DNA of 39,039 bases from an uncultured Acidaminococcus sp. (GTDB lineage Bacteria; Bacillota; Negativicutes; Acidaminococcales; Acidaminococcaceae). Numbering within the stretch: the first letter of the stretch is position 1; the number at the start of each line of letters is the position of its first letter. A program made the position numbers and the translations under genes. Below are positions 7,863 through 14,847 of the stretch, one piece after another. The notes beneath the pieces are model-generated. The model saw only the letters and a program-made list of their open reading frames with translations. It made no database searches and had not been told where the DNA came from. The DNA is taken from positions 1-39,039 of the forward strand of contig UPXT01000018.1 of NCBI GenBank assembly GCA_900538365.1. The letters run 5' to 3'.

Positions 7863-7906
7863 ATCCATCCACCGTTTAACTTGTGTGGATGGATGAACAT
7901 ATTATA
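7863..7906 (-). promoter_or_regulatory. Aldehyde dehydrogenase promoter and start-site hairpin
   Basis: A perfect TATAAT lies at 7901-7906 (minus strand) with no good -35 box. Immediately downstream, at the expected transcription start, ATCCATCCAC and GTGGATGGAT (7885-7894 with 7863-7872) form a perfect 10-bp inverted repeat with a 12-base gap. The weak -35 and this repeat suggest regulation by a DNA-binding protein or a 5' RNA hairpin. Confidence 0.5.
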
Positions 7907-8021
7907 CTATACCTTTTTGAGTTACAGTTCATTTTTCACAGAAAATCCAACATTTTGTTTTCTTATGCTTTTATTATTTTAAGAATCATTATTATTTATG
8001 TTCCTTTTGAGACTTCCCGTA

Positions 8022-8053
8022 TAAAAAAAACACTGCCTCCGAAGAAGCAGTGT
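8022..8053 (-). terminator. Terminator of the M18 aminopeptidase gene
   Basis: On the minus strand ACACTGCTTC pairs with GAGGCAGTGT (one wobble) around a stable TTCG tetraloop, followed by eight T residues. It begins 15 bases after the stop codon. Confidence 0.9.
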
Positions 8054-8067
8054 CAATTCAGTCATGC

Positions 8068-9441
8068 TTAATTGCTTTCAAAAAAAACTTTGTATCCCAA
8101 GTAGGTTTCGTACGCATCAGCCTTTGACAGAAGATCATAGGGAGAATGCATGCTCAGCATGGCAGTTCCGCAGTCAACGACTTCGCAGCCCCAATCAGCC
8201 ATCATGAAGGCAATGGTTCCGCCGCCGCCCTGGTCCACCTTGCCCAGCTCACCAATCTGCCAAGCTACACCGCCGTCATTAAAGATCTGACGGACTTTTT
8301 GGATGAATTCGCTGTTGGCGTCATTGCTGCCGGCTTTACCGCGAGCCCCGGTGTATTTGGTCAGGGCAAGTCCATAGCCGCAAAGGGAAGAATTATCCTT
8401 TTCCGTAACTTCAGGGAACATGGGGTCAAGGCAGCTATTGACGTCGCCAGAGAGCATTTCGCTCTTTTCCATGGTTTCGTAAAAGTCCAGCAGGGCCCCG
8501 CTGCCTTGAAGGGCCAGCATTTTCATGACAAACTTCACGAAATAGGAGCTCATCATCCCCGTATTCCCGTAGGAGCCAATCTCTTCTTTATCCGTAAAGA
8601 GGGCTACCTGGGTCTTATTCCCCGGTTTGGCAGCAAGCAGGGCTTCCAGATTGGCATAGGAGCAGACACGGTCATCCTGGCCATAGGCGGCAATGAGAGA
8701 GCGGTCAAAACCGACATCGCGGCTTTTCATGGCCGGTACCAATTCGAGTTCAGCCGTCGTAAAATCTTCTTCTGTAATCCCATAGGTCTTTTTGAGGAGG
8801 GTGAGGATGGCGTCCTTCACTTTCTCCTGTTTTCCGGCATGGGATCCGATGATGGCCTGGAGCTGTTCACCGGTCACGCCTTCGGCCATGGTCTTTTTCA
8901 TTTGGTCTTGGGCCATGTGGATCAAAAGGTCCGTAATATAAAAAACGGGATCGTTTTCGTCCATGCCAATATTGACCTCGATCTTCTTGCCTTTCTGCGT
9001 GTAGATAACACCGCACAGGGCCAAGGGGATGCAGGGCCACTGATACTTCTTGATGCCGCCGTAGTAGTGGGTACGGAAGTAAACGAGGCCATCCTGCTCA
9101 TGGACAGGGTTGCCTTTAAGGTCAAGACGCGGTGCATCGATATGGGATCCCACAATCTTCAGCCCTGCCTTGACGGGTTCTTTGCCGATTACGGCAAGGA
9201 TGACGGATTTGCCTTTTTGGTTCCAGTAAACCTTATCTCCCTCATGAAGGGCCTTCATGTCGTAGAGCGGCTTAAAGCCTTTTTTTTCGGCCGCCTCTAT
9301 GATGAAATTGACAGACTGCCGTTCCGTGCGGGCTTTGTCAAGAAAAGCCTTATATTTCTCGCCATAGGCCATCACGGCTTTTTTCTCACTGTTATTCATG
9401 CGCTGCCATACGGATTCGGTTCTGCTGTATGTTGTTTTCAT
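8068..9441 (-). CDS. M18 family aminopeptidase (aspartyl aminopeptidase type)
   Basis: A 457-residue zinc-dependent aminopeptidase of family M18, which removes N-terminal, often acidic, residues from peptides in the cytoplasm. The metal and catalytic motifs are visible: GSHIDAPRLD with the first His and catalytic Asp, DKEEIGSYG with the bridging and general-base region, and the C-terminal MHSPYDLLSKADAYET with the last metal-binding His. GGAGG 6 bases upstream sets the ATG at 9441; the frame is open to 9480 but that extension has no ribosome site and overlaps the -10 box. In a peptide- and amino-acid-fermenting organism this enzyme would release free amino acids. It is monocistronic, with a promoter and a strong terminator. 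Confidence 0.93.
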   Translation of the reverse strand: MKTTYSRTESVWQRMNNSEKKAVMAYGEKYKAFLDKARTERQSVNFIIEAAEKKGFKPLYDMKALHEGDKVYWNQKGKSVILAVIGKEPVKAGLKIVGSHIDAPRLDLKGNPVHEQDGLVYFRTHYYGGIKKYQWPCIPLALCGVIYTQKGKKIEVNIGMDENDPVFYITDLLIHMAQDQMKKTMAEGVTGEQLQAIIGSHAGKQEKVKDAILTLLKKTYGITEEDFTTAELELVPAMKSRDVGFDRSLIAAYGQDDRVCSYANLEALLAAKPGNKTQVALFTDKEEIGSYGNTGMMSSYFVKFVMKMLALQGSGALLDFYETMEKSEMLSGDVNSCLDPMFPEVTEKDNSSLCGYGLALTKYTGARGKAGSNDANSEFIQKVRQIFNDGGVAWQIGELGKVDQGGGGTIAFMMADWGCEVVDCGTAMLSMHSPYDLLSKADAYETYLGYKVFFESN

Positions 9442-9470
9442 GATGTTCCTCCTCACAATATGATGAGAAA

Positions 9471-9476
9471 AGTATA
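9471..9476 (-). promoter_or_regulatory. -10 box of the M18 aminopeptidase gene
   Basis: TATACT on the minus strand, about 30 bases before the start codon. The -35 position holds only TTTCCC-like bases, so the full promoter is uncertain. Confidence 0.4.
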
Positions 9477-9481
9477 ACACA

Positions 9482-9693
9482 AGATAAGAAAGGAGGGAAA
9501 GGGATTTGCGCTATAATGGCGCGCTGCACATGGACTTGGACTGATACCTGACGCTCCTATGTCTTTATGTCCGCATCTTGCAAAGATTCCCTTATGAGCG
9601 GCTGGCGGCCATCCCCCCTTAAGCTCCGGGCCAATCTGCCGGACGGGCCATCCATTTTACCCTAATTTCGCGCCGTCCTTTCCCCTCCTATAC
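9482..9693. other. Intergenic region, nothing recognised
   Basis: Between the aminopeptidase promoter and the crotonase terminator I see no gene. A TATAAT occurs on the plus strand (9512-9517) without a matching -35 box or downstream frame. A 32-codon minus-strand frame near 9530-9655 lacks a convincing ribosome binding site. Confidence 0.5.
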
Positions 9694-9730
9694 ACAAAAA
9701 GACCATGAAGCACCTAGCTTCACGGTCTTT
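9693..9730 (-). terminator. Terminator of the thl-bcd-hbd-crt operon
   Basis: AAAGACC and the following TGAAGC pair with GCTTCA and GGTCTTT (9698-9711 with 9717-9730, one wobble, 14 bp), followed on the minus strand by TTTTTGTG. It starts 24 bases after the crotonase stop codon. Confidence 0.88.
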
Positions 9731-9754
9731 CCATCATCGCCTGCGCGATGCTTG

Positions 9755-10543
9755 TTACCGATTGGTAAAGACAGGTTTTCTCTTTTCGAGGAAGGCTGCC
9801 ATGCCTTCTTTTTGGTCGCGTGTAGCAAAGCAGGATCCAAAGACCTGTGCTTCGTAAGCAAGACCGCTGCGCAGGTCCATGTTCATGCCCGTATTGATGG
9901 CATTTTTTGCAGACGCAATGGCCATCGGAGCTTTGCTCATGATCTTGCGGAGAATGGCTTCGCATTCTGGGATGAGGTTTTCCTGAGTCGTAATGCGGTT
10001 GATGAGACCAATCCGCAGGGCTTCTTCAGCGTCAATCATGGACCCGGTATAAATCATCTCTTTTGCTTCGCCCGTCCCGATAAGGCGGGCCAGACGCTGG
10101 GAGCCACCGAATCCCGGAATGATGCCGTAGTTGACTTCCGGCTGACCAAATTTGGCGTTGTCGGAAGCAAAACGGAAATCACAGGCAAGGGCCAGTTCGC
10201 AGCCGCCGCCCAGGGCAAATCCGTTGATGGCTGCTACGACAGCAACAGGGATGCGTTCAATGGCGTTAAAGACAGCATGACCAAGGACGGAGAAGCAGCG
10301 GGCTTCCGTTACGGTCATTTTGCTCATGGCGCCAAGGTCAGCACCAGCAACAAAGGATTTGGGGCCGGCACCGGTAATGAGGACGGATTTTGTCGCAACG
10401 TCAGAAGCCAGGCGATTGAAACAGTCCTTCATTTCTTCCAGGGTCAGCGTGTCCAGGGCATTCAAGGCTTTCGGACGGTTGATGGTTACCGTCGTGATGC
10501 CGTCTTCTGCTGTATTAACAAGCAGGTTCTTGTATTCATACAT
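9755..10543 (-). CDS. crt: Crotonase / 3-hydroxybutyryl-CoA dehydratase
   Basis: A 262-residue enoyl-CoA hydratase of the crotonase family. In this operon the expected reaction is crotonyl-CoA + water to (S)-3-hydroxybutyryl-CoA. The oxyanion-hole segments FVAGADL and NGFALGGG are present, as are both catalytic glutamates (Glu116 in GGCELALA and Glu136 in GQPEVNYG). The ATG at 10543 is preferred because GGCGGTG lies 6 bases upstream; a GTG three codons earlier (10552) is the alternative. The start is 15 bases after the hbd stop codon, so the two are almost certainly co-transcribed and perhaps translationally coupled. It is the last gene of the operon. Confidence 0.93.
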   Translation of the reverse strand: MYEYKNLLVNTAEDGITTVTINRPKALNALDTLTLEEMKDCFNRLASDVATKSVLITGAGPKSFVAGADLGAMSKMTVTEARCFSVLGHAVFNAIERIPVAVVAAINGFALGGGCELALACDFRFASDNAKFGQPEVNYGIIPGFGGSQRLARLIGTGEAKEMIYTGSMIDAEEALRIGLINRITTQENLIPECEAILRKIMSKAPMAIASAKNAINTGMNMDLRSGLAYEAQVFGSCFATRDQKEGMAAFLEKRKPVFTNR

Positions 10544-10558
10544 CCTGTTCACCGCCCA

Positions 10559-11416
10559 TCATTTCTTGTAATCGTAGAATCCTTTGCCGGTCTTGCGTCC
10601 CAAATAACCAGCTTCGACCATCTTGCGGAGCAGCGGGCACGGACGATATTTCGGATCACCAAATTCCTTATAGAGGACTTCCATGATGGCAAGGACCGTG
10701 TCGTTGCCGATAAGGTCAGCAAGGGCCAGAGGTCCCATTGGATGGTTGAAGCCGAGTTTGGCAACGGCATCGATATCTTCTGCACTGGCAACGCCTTCCA
10801 TCAGGGTGAAGATGGCTTCGTTCAGCATGGGGATCATGATCCGGTTGCCGACAAATCCAGCAGAATCCTTGACAGCTACAGGGGTCTTATCAAGGGCTGC
10901 AGCCAGGTCATACACTTTCTTGAAGGTATCGTCGCTCGTAGCAAGGCCGCGGGTGACTTCCACCAGTTTCATGACCGGAGCCGGGTTAAAGAAGTGCATG
11001 CCGATGAATTTATCAGCTCTCTTCGTGAACCCGCCGAGCATGGTGATGGAAACGGAAGAGGTGTTGCTGGCAATGATGGCGTCTTCCGGGCAGAGTTCAT
11101 CAAGGGTCTGGAAAATGTCTTTTTTGATCTTGACGTTTTCCGTAGCGGCTTCAATCGCCAGATGAACGTTGCAGGTTTCTTTCGTCATCTCAACAACACC
11201 GGTGATGCGGCCCAGGGTTGCATTTTTCTCATCTTCGGTGATGCGGCCTTTTTCTACGCTGCGCGTGAGGTTCTTTTCGATATTTTTGATCCCGCGGTCA
11301 ACAAATTCCTGTTTGATATCGCGGAGTACAACTTCTACACCATGAGCAGCCATGACTTGTGCAATACCGCTGCCCATCTGACCAGCGCCGATAACCATAA
11401 CTTTCTTTAATTCCAT
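10559..11416 (-). CDS. hbd: 3-hydroxybutyryl-CoA dehydrogenase
   Basis: A 285-residue NAD(P)-dependent dehydrogenase interconverting 3-hydroxybutyryl-CoA and acetoacetyl-CoA. The Rossmann motif GAGQMG (10-15) starts after the first strand, followed by an acidic/basic pair at the second strand; the catalytic His141 is in GMHFFNPAPVMKLVE with Glu153 completing the dyad. The C-terminal helical domain ends with the typical GRKTGKGFYDY. GGAG lies 9 bases before the ATG. The gene follows bcd after a 249-base gap that holds a hairpin and a possible small reading frame, which is unusual because the other operon junctions are short. Confidence 0.95.
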   Translation of the reverse strand: MELKKVMVIGAGQMGSGIAQVMAAHGVEVVLRDIKQEFVDRGIKNIEKNLTRSVEKGRITEDEKNATLGRITGVVEMTKETCNVHLAIEAATENVKIKKDIFQTLDELCPEDAIIASNTSSVSITMLGGFTKRADKFIGMHFFNPAPVMKLVEVTRGLATSDDTFKKVYDLAAALDKTPVAVKDSAGFVGNRIMIPMLNEAIFTLMEGVASAEDIDAVAKLGFNHPMGPLALADLIGNDTVLAIMEVLYKEFGDPKYRPCPLLRKMVEAGYLGRKTGKGFYDYKK

Positions 11417-11529
11417 AACTGAATATCTCCTTTTAAGGTAAATTCATGCAGTGGATAGCTGCATGGGAAACAGTGCCGCAAAAGGTTTTGGAAGCAAGCG
11501 CGGCTTCCGGGTTCTGTCAGTATACCCAC
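11407..11529 (-). CDS. Possible 40-codon leader peptide overlapping hbd start
   Basis: A GTG at 11529 is preceded by AGGAGG with 6-base spacing, one of the best ribosome sites in the window. The frame runs 40 codons and stops at TAA inside the hbd start region, overlapping hbd by 10 bases. The predicted peptide has three Cys (positions 12, 20 and 23) and no known family. It may couple translation into hbd or be chance; codon use cannot be judged at this length. Confidence 0.3.
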   Translation of the reverse strand: MGILTEPGSRACFQNLLRHCFPCSYPLHEFTLKGDIQLWN

Positions 11530-11600
11530 AGCGATCCTCCTGCACCCTCTAATGTGCAGAAAGATATTTACAACTTTTCAGAGAACGATCGATACTTTAT

Positions 11601-11629
11601 ATCCCCCGTCCCCATAGGGGGCGAGGGAT
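11601..11629 (-). repeat. Intercistronic GC-rich hairpin between bcd and hbd
   Basis: On the minus strand ATCCCTCG...CGGGGGAT and an inner CCCC-CTAT-GGGG form a 12-bp stem with one internal mismatch. No T-run follows, so it is more likely an mRNA stability or processing element setting the bcd-to-hbd ratio than a full terminator. Confidence 0.5.
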
Positions 11630-11665
11630 CAAAGTGTCATCAATCAGCAGGAATGCCGAGCGAGA

Positions 11666-12820
11666 TTATTTCTTCTTTTTGTCGCTCAAGAGATCACGGG
11701 AGATGACCATACGCTGAACTTCGTTGGTGCCTTCATAGATCTGGGTGATCTTTGCATTACGCATATAGCGTTCAGCCGGATAGTCAACGGTGTAGCCGTA
11801 ACCACCAAAAATCTGGACAGCATCAGTCGTAACTTCCATGGCAACGTCGGAAGCAAAGCACTTAGCCATAGCAGCGGCTGCAGAGTACGGTTTGCCTTCG
11901 TTCTTCAGGTTAGCTGCACGATAAACGAGCAGACGGGCAGCTTCGATCTTCATCGCCATATCAGCCATCTTGAAGCTCAGGGCCTGGAATTTGCAAATGC
12001 TGCGGCCGAACTGTTCACGTTCCTTGGAGTATTTCACAGCAGCGTCGAGGGCGCCCTGCGCAATACCCAGAGCCTGTGCAGCAACGCCGATACGGCCGCC
12101 GTCCAGGGTCTGCATAGCAATCTTGAAGCCTTCGCCTTCTTTGCCGAGCAGGTTTTCTTTAGGAACTTCGCAGTCTTCAAAAATCAATTCTGCCGTCAGG
12201 GAGGTGTGACCGCCCATTTTGTCTTCGATCTTACCGAAGCGGAAGCCCGGCATGCCTTTTTCAACGATGAAAGCGGAAATGCCGTGTACGCCAGCGCTCT
12301 TGTCGGTCATAGCAAAAATGACATAGGTTTCAGCTTCGCTGCCGTTGGTGATGAAGATTTTGGAACCGTTCAGGATGTATTTGTCACCCTTCAGGACAGC
12401 CGTGGTCTGCTGAGCGGAAGCATCCGTACCAGCAGCCGGTTCGGTCAGGCCGAAAGCACCGATGGTGCGGCCTTCGCAGATCGGGGTCAGGTATTTTTGT
12501 TTCTGTTCTTCCGTACCGAACATATAGATCGGCGTTGCGCACAGGGAAACGGAAGCGGAAAGGGTGATACCCGTACCATCATCAACTTTGGACATTTCTT
12601 CAACAGCCAAGATGTAGCTGAGAACGTCCATGCCAGCTCCGCCGTATTCTTCAGGGAAGCAGATGCCTTGGAAGCCATTTTCAATCATTTCGTTGATGAT
12701 CTTGCGGTCCCAAACGTGGTTCTTGTCTCTTTCTTCAATGGTCGGAGCCAGGAATCTTTCTGCAAAATCAGCAGCCTGCTCCTTAATCATTTGTTGGTCT
12801 TCAGTCAGATTAAAATCCAT
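11666..12820 (-). CDS. bcd: Butyryl-CoA dehydrogenase (short-chain acyl-CoA dehydrogenase)
   Basis: A 384-residue FAD flavoprotein interconverting crotonyl-CoA and butyryl-CoA. FAD and substrate motifs are clear: GLTEPAAGTDAS (124-136), ITNGSEA, EREQFG, QIFGGYGY, and the catalytic base Glu363 in QIYEGTNEVQR. The length matches the butyryl-CoA dehydrogenases of Clostridia and Negativicutes. In Acidaminococcus the enzyme works with an electron-transfer flavoprotein in electron bifurcation (known for the family); the etfA and etfB genes are not in this window, so they must lie elsewhere. GAGGG lies 8 bases before the ATG, and the gap to thl is only 42 bases. Confidence 0.93.
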   Translation of the reverse strand: MDFNLTEDQQMIKEQAADFAERFLAPTIEERDKNHVWDRKIINEMIENGFQGICFPEEYGGAGMDVLSYILAVEEMSKVDDGTGITLSASVSLCATPIYMFGTEEQKQKYLTPICEGRTIGAFGLTEPAAGTDASAQQTTAVLKGDKYILNGSKIFITNGSEAETYVIFAMTDKSAGVHGISAFIVEKGMPGFRFGKIEDKMGGHTSLTAELIFEDCEVPKENLLGKEGEGFKIAMQTLDGGRIGVAAQALGIAQGALDAAVKYSKEREQFGRSICKFQALSFKMADMAMKIEAARLLVYRAANLKNEGKPYSAAAAMAKCFASDVAMEVTTDAVQIFGGYGYTVDYPAERYMRNAKITQIYEGTNEVQRMVISRDLLSDKKKK

Positions 12821-12862
12821 GAATAATTCCCTCTTTCTCCACTTTTTTTAAGTGATTGATGA

Positions 12863-14044
12863 TTATAACATTTCCACAACAGCAGACGTACCCATACCGC
12901 CGCCGATGCAGAGCGTTGCCAGTCCAAGCTTCTTGTCGCGGTTTTTCAGTGCGTACAGAAGCGTTACAAGGATGCGGGCGCCAGAAGCCCCAATCGGGTG
13001 ACCGAGGGCAATGGCACCGCCATTGACGTTGACTTTTTCAGGATCGAAGTTCAGCTCACGGCCGACTTCTACAAACTGAGCAGCGAAAGCTTCATTGGCT
13101 TCGATGAGGTCGAGGTCCTTCACTTCCAGACCTGCCTTGGAGAGGGCTTTGCGGCTTGCAGGGATAGGCCCAATGCCCATGATGGCGGGATCGACACCGG
13201 CAGAAGCATAGGACAGGATCTTTGCCATTGGTTTGATGCCAAGTTCCTGAGCCTTTTCCGCGCTCATGATGACAAGGGCAGCAGCCCCGTCGTTCAGACC
13301 GGAAGCGTTGCCAGCCGTGACCGTGCCGCCTTGTTTGAAGGCAGGACGCAGCTTGCCCAGGATTTCCGTCGTGGTCCCTTCGCGCGGGAATTCATCCGTA
13401 TCAAATACAGTTTCGCCTTTTTTGGTTTTAATGGTAACAGGAACGATTTCGTCCTTAAATGCACCGCTCTTGATGGCCGCAATGGCTCTTTGCTGGGAAC
13501 GGGCAGAAACTTCATCCTGGTCTTCACGGGTGACACCGAATTTTTCAGCGACGTTTTCGGAAGTGATGCCCATGTGATAATTGTTGAACGCATCCCACAG
13601 ACCATCTTTGATCATGACATCGACGAGTTTGCTGTCGCCCATGCGCAGGCCCCAACGAGCTTTGCCGCTAGTGACGAAAGGCGCGTTGGACATGCTTTCC
13701 ATACCGCCGGCAACGACGATGTCGTTATCGCCAGCCAGGATAGACTGAGCAGCCAGTTCCACACATTTGAGACCGGAACCGCAGACTTTATTGACAGTAA
13801 AAGCAGGAACTTCAATAGGCAGGCCAGCTTTGATGGATGCCTGACGAGCAGGGTTTTGACCCAGTCCAGCTTGGAGAACGTTGCCAAAAATAACTTCGTC
13901 AACTTTTTCACCAGGGACATTGGCTCTTTTCAGGGCTTCCTTGATGACAATTGCACCGAGTTCAGGGGCAGACAGGGGAAGCAGGCTGCCACCAAATTTG
14001 CCGATAGCCGTTCTTACAGCACTTGCAATTACAACTTCGCGCAT
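12863..14044 (-). CDS. thl: Acetyl-CoA acetyltransferase (thiolase)
   Basis: A 393-residue biosynthetic-type thiolase condensing two acetyl-CoA to acetoacetyl-CoA, or cleaving it in the crotonate-to-acetate branch. The nucleophile Cys88 (NKVCGSGLK), His349 (GHPIGASG) and the second catalytic Cys379 (CIGGGMG) are all present. It is the first gene of thl-bcd-hbd-crt. GAAGGGATGA lies 7 bases before the ATG, downstream of a 118-base leader with several predicted stems. Gene order and content fit crotonyl-CoA disproportionation to acetate and butyrate in glutamate fermenters; that metabolic setting is inferred. Confidence 0.95.
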   Translation of the reverse strand: MREVVIASAVRTAIGKFGGSLLPLSAPELGAIVIKEALKRANVPGEKVDEVIFGNVLQAGLGQNPARQASIKAGLPIEVPAFTVNKVCGSGLKCVELAAQSILAGDNDIVVAGGMESMSNAPFVTSGKARWGLRMGDSKLVDVMIKDGLWDAFNNYHMGITSENVAEKFGVTREDQDEVSARSQQRAIAAIKSGAFKDEIVPVTIKTKKGETVFDTDEFPREGTTTEILGKLRPAFKQGGTVTAGNASGLNDGAAALVIMSAEKAQELGIKPMAKILSYASAGVDPAIMGIGPIPASRKALSKAGLEVKDLDLIEANEAFAAQFVEVGRELNFDPEKVNVNGGAIALGHPIGASGARILVTLLYALKNRDKKLGLATLCIGGGMGTSAVVEML

Positions 14045-14073
14045 AACTAAATCATCCCTTCTTCAACAAGTTG

Positions 14074-14161
14074 TCGGTGACCTTTTCACCGATAAGTGAA
14101 GGCCGCCTTAACAGGTAAGGACACATATGGACCAAGGCCCATAGTTTCAGGTTTCACTTAT
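14074..14161 (-). promoter_or_regulatory. Structured leader RNA of the thl operon (riboswitch-like)
   Basis: On the minus-strand RNA, AUAAGUGAA (14161-14153) pairs perfectly with UUCACUUAU (14100-14092), a 9-bp closing helix. Inside it are a 7-bp hairpin with a CUUG loop (14143-14126) and a 5-bp hairpin with a 5-base loop (14120-14106), giving a three-way junction. A 7-bp hairpin (14092-14074) abuts the closing helix on its 3' side, sharing one base. The predicted transcription start is at the first base of the closing helix. No T-run follows, so any control would act on translation or stability. I do not recognise a known riboswitch class. Confidence 0.45.
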
Positions 14162-14168
14162 GTATTCA

Positions 14169-14174
14169 ATTATA
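14169..14174 (-). promoter_or_regulatory. -10 box of the thl operon
   Basis: A perfect TATAAT on the minus strand in an AT-rich context, 125 bases before the thl start codon. The -35 position (TTCCAT, 17-base spacer) is poor, which fits activator dependence. Confidence 0.5.
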
Positions 14175-14351
14175 CACTAATTATGATTTGAATGGAACGG
14201 GAAAACCAAAAATTGTGAAAATTAGGAGGAAATCGAAGAAAAACCCTTGATGAGGGCGGAATAAATAAGTCCCCCTCCCCTTCCTTTCCCTGTCTTTTTC
14301 CTTTTTGACCCCATCTTTTGATCCTTGCAGCCAAGATTTTTTCTAGGCGGG

Positions 14352-14393
14352 TAAAAAGGGCCGTGAAAAATAATCCTTATTTTTCACGGCCCT
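14352..14393 (-). terminator. Terminator of the amidohydrolase/ridA operon
   Basis: A perfect 17-bp stem (14357-14373 with 14377-14393) with a 3-base loop, followed on the minus strand by TTTTT. It also has a short T-run on the plus strand. Confidence 0.88.
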
Positions 14394-14460
14394 CTTTTAA
14401 GGGGGTAGGTGTTTTATTGCAATCAGGGGATATATCCCTTGGTCTGATTCGTGACGGACC

Positions 14461-14833
14461 TCATGATTTTTCGGCAATGGCCTCAATTTCACAAATAGCG
14501 CATTTGGGCAGACTCTTTACAGCTACACAGCTTCTAGCTGGATGAGACATAAAATATGTGGCGTACACTTCATTAAAGGCGGCAAAGTCCTTCATATCCG
14601 CCAAAAAACAAGTGGTCTTGACGACTTTTTTCCAGGCTCGTGCCTGTAGTTTCCAAAATAGCCGCCACATTTTTGCAGCTCTGATGAGTCTGTTTTTCTA
14701 TGTCATCAGGAACCAGCCCCGTTTTGGGAGCGACGGGAATCTGGCCGCTTGTGGTGACAAAGCCACGGGCTTCAAAGGGATATGAATAAGGGTCAATGGC
14801 ACCGGGAGCTTTTTTCGTTTCAATTATACGCAT
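14461..14833 (-). pseudogene. ridA: RidA family enamine/imine deaminase, frameshifted
   Basis: The reading frame begins at 14833 with MRIIETKKAPGAIDPYS and follows the RidA (YjgF/TdcF) pattern to GTSLEK, then switches frame. The second part, VVKTTCFLADMKDF through PARSCVAV to EIEAIA, is in another frame and ends at 14461. Removing one A from the A6 run (T6 on the plus strand, 14626-14631) restores a normal product of about 123 residues, including the substrate-binding Arg in PARS and the Glu in EIEAIA. RidA hydrolyses 2-aminoacrylate and related intermediates released by PLP lyases, a sensible partner for the ammonia-lyase gene upstream. It lies 14 bases after the M20 gene. A true lesion, slippage-based expression or a sequencing error are all possible. 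Confidence 0.8.
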
Positions 14834-14847
14834 TGGGGTTCCCCTTT

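Noticed and set aside
9512..9517. TATAAT on the plus strand between the aminopeptidase and the crotonase terminator
   Set aside because: No -35 box and no gene or terminator-bounded transcript downstream on that strand.
9752..11410. A 552-codon plus-strand frame across crt and hbd
   Set aside because: Opposite-strand shadow of two clearly recognised enzymes with full catalytic motifs.
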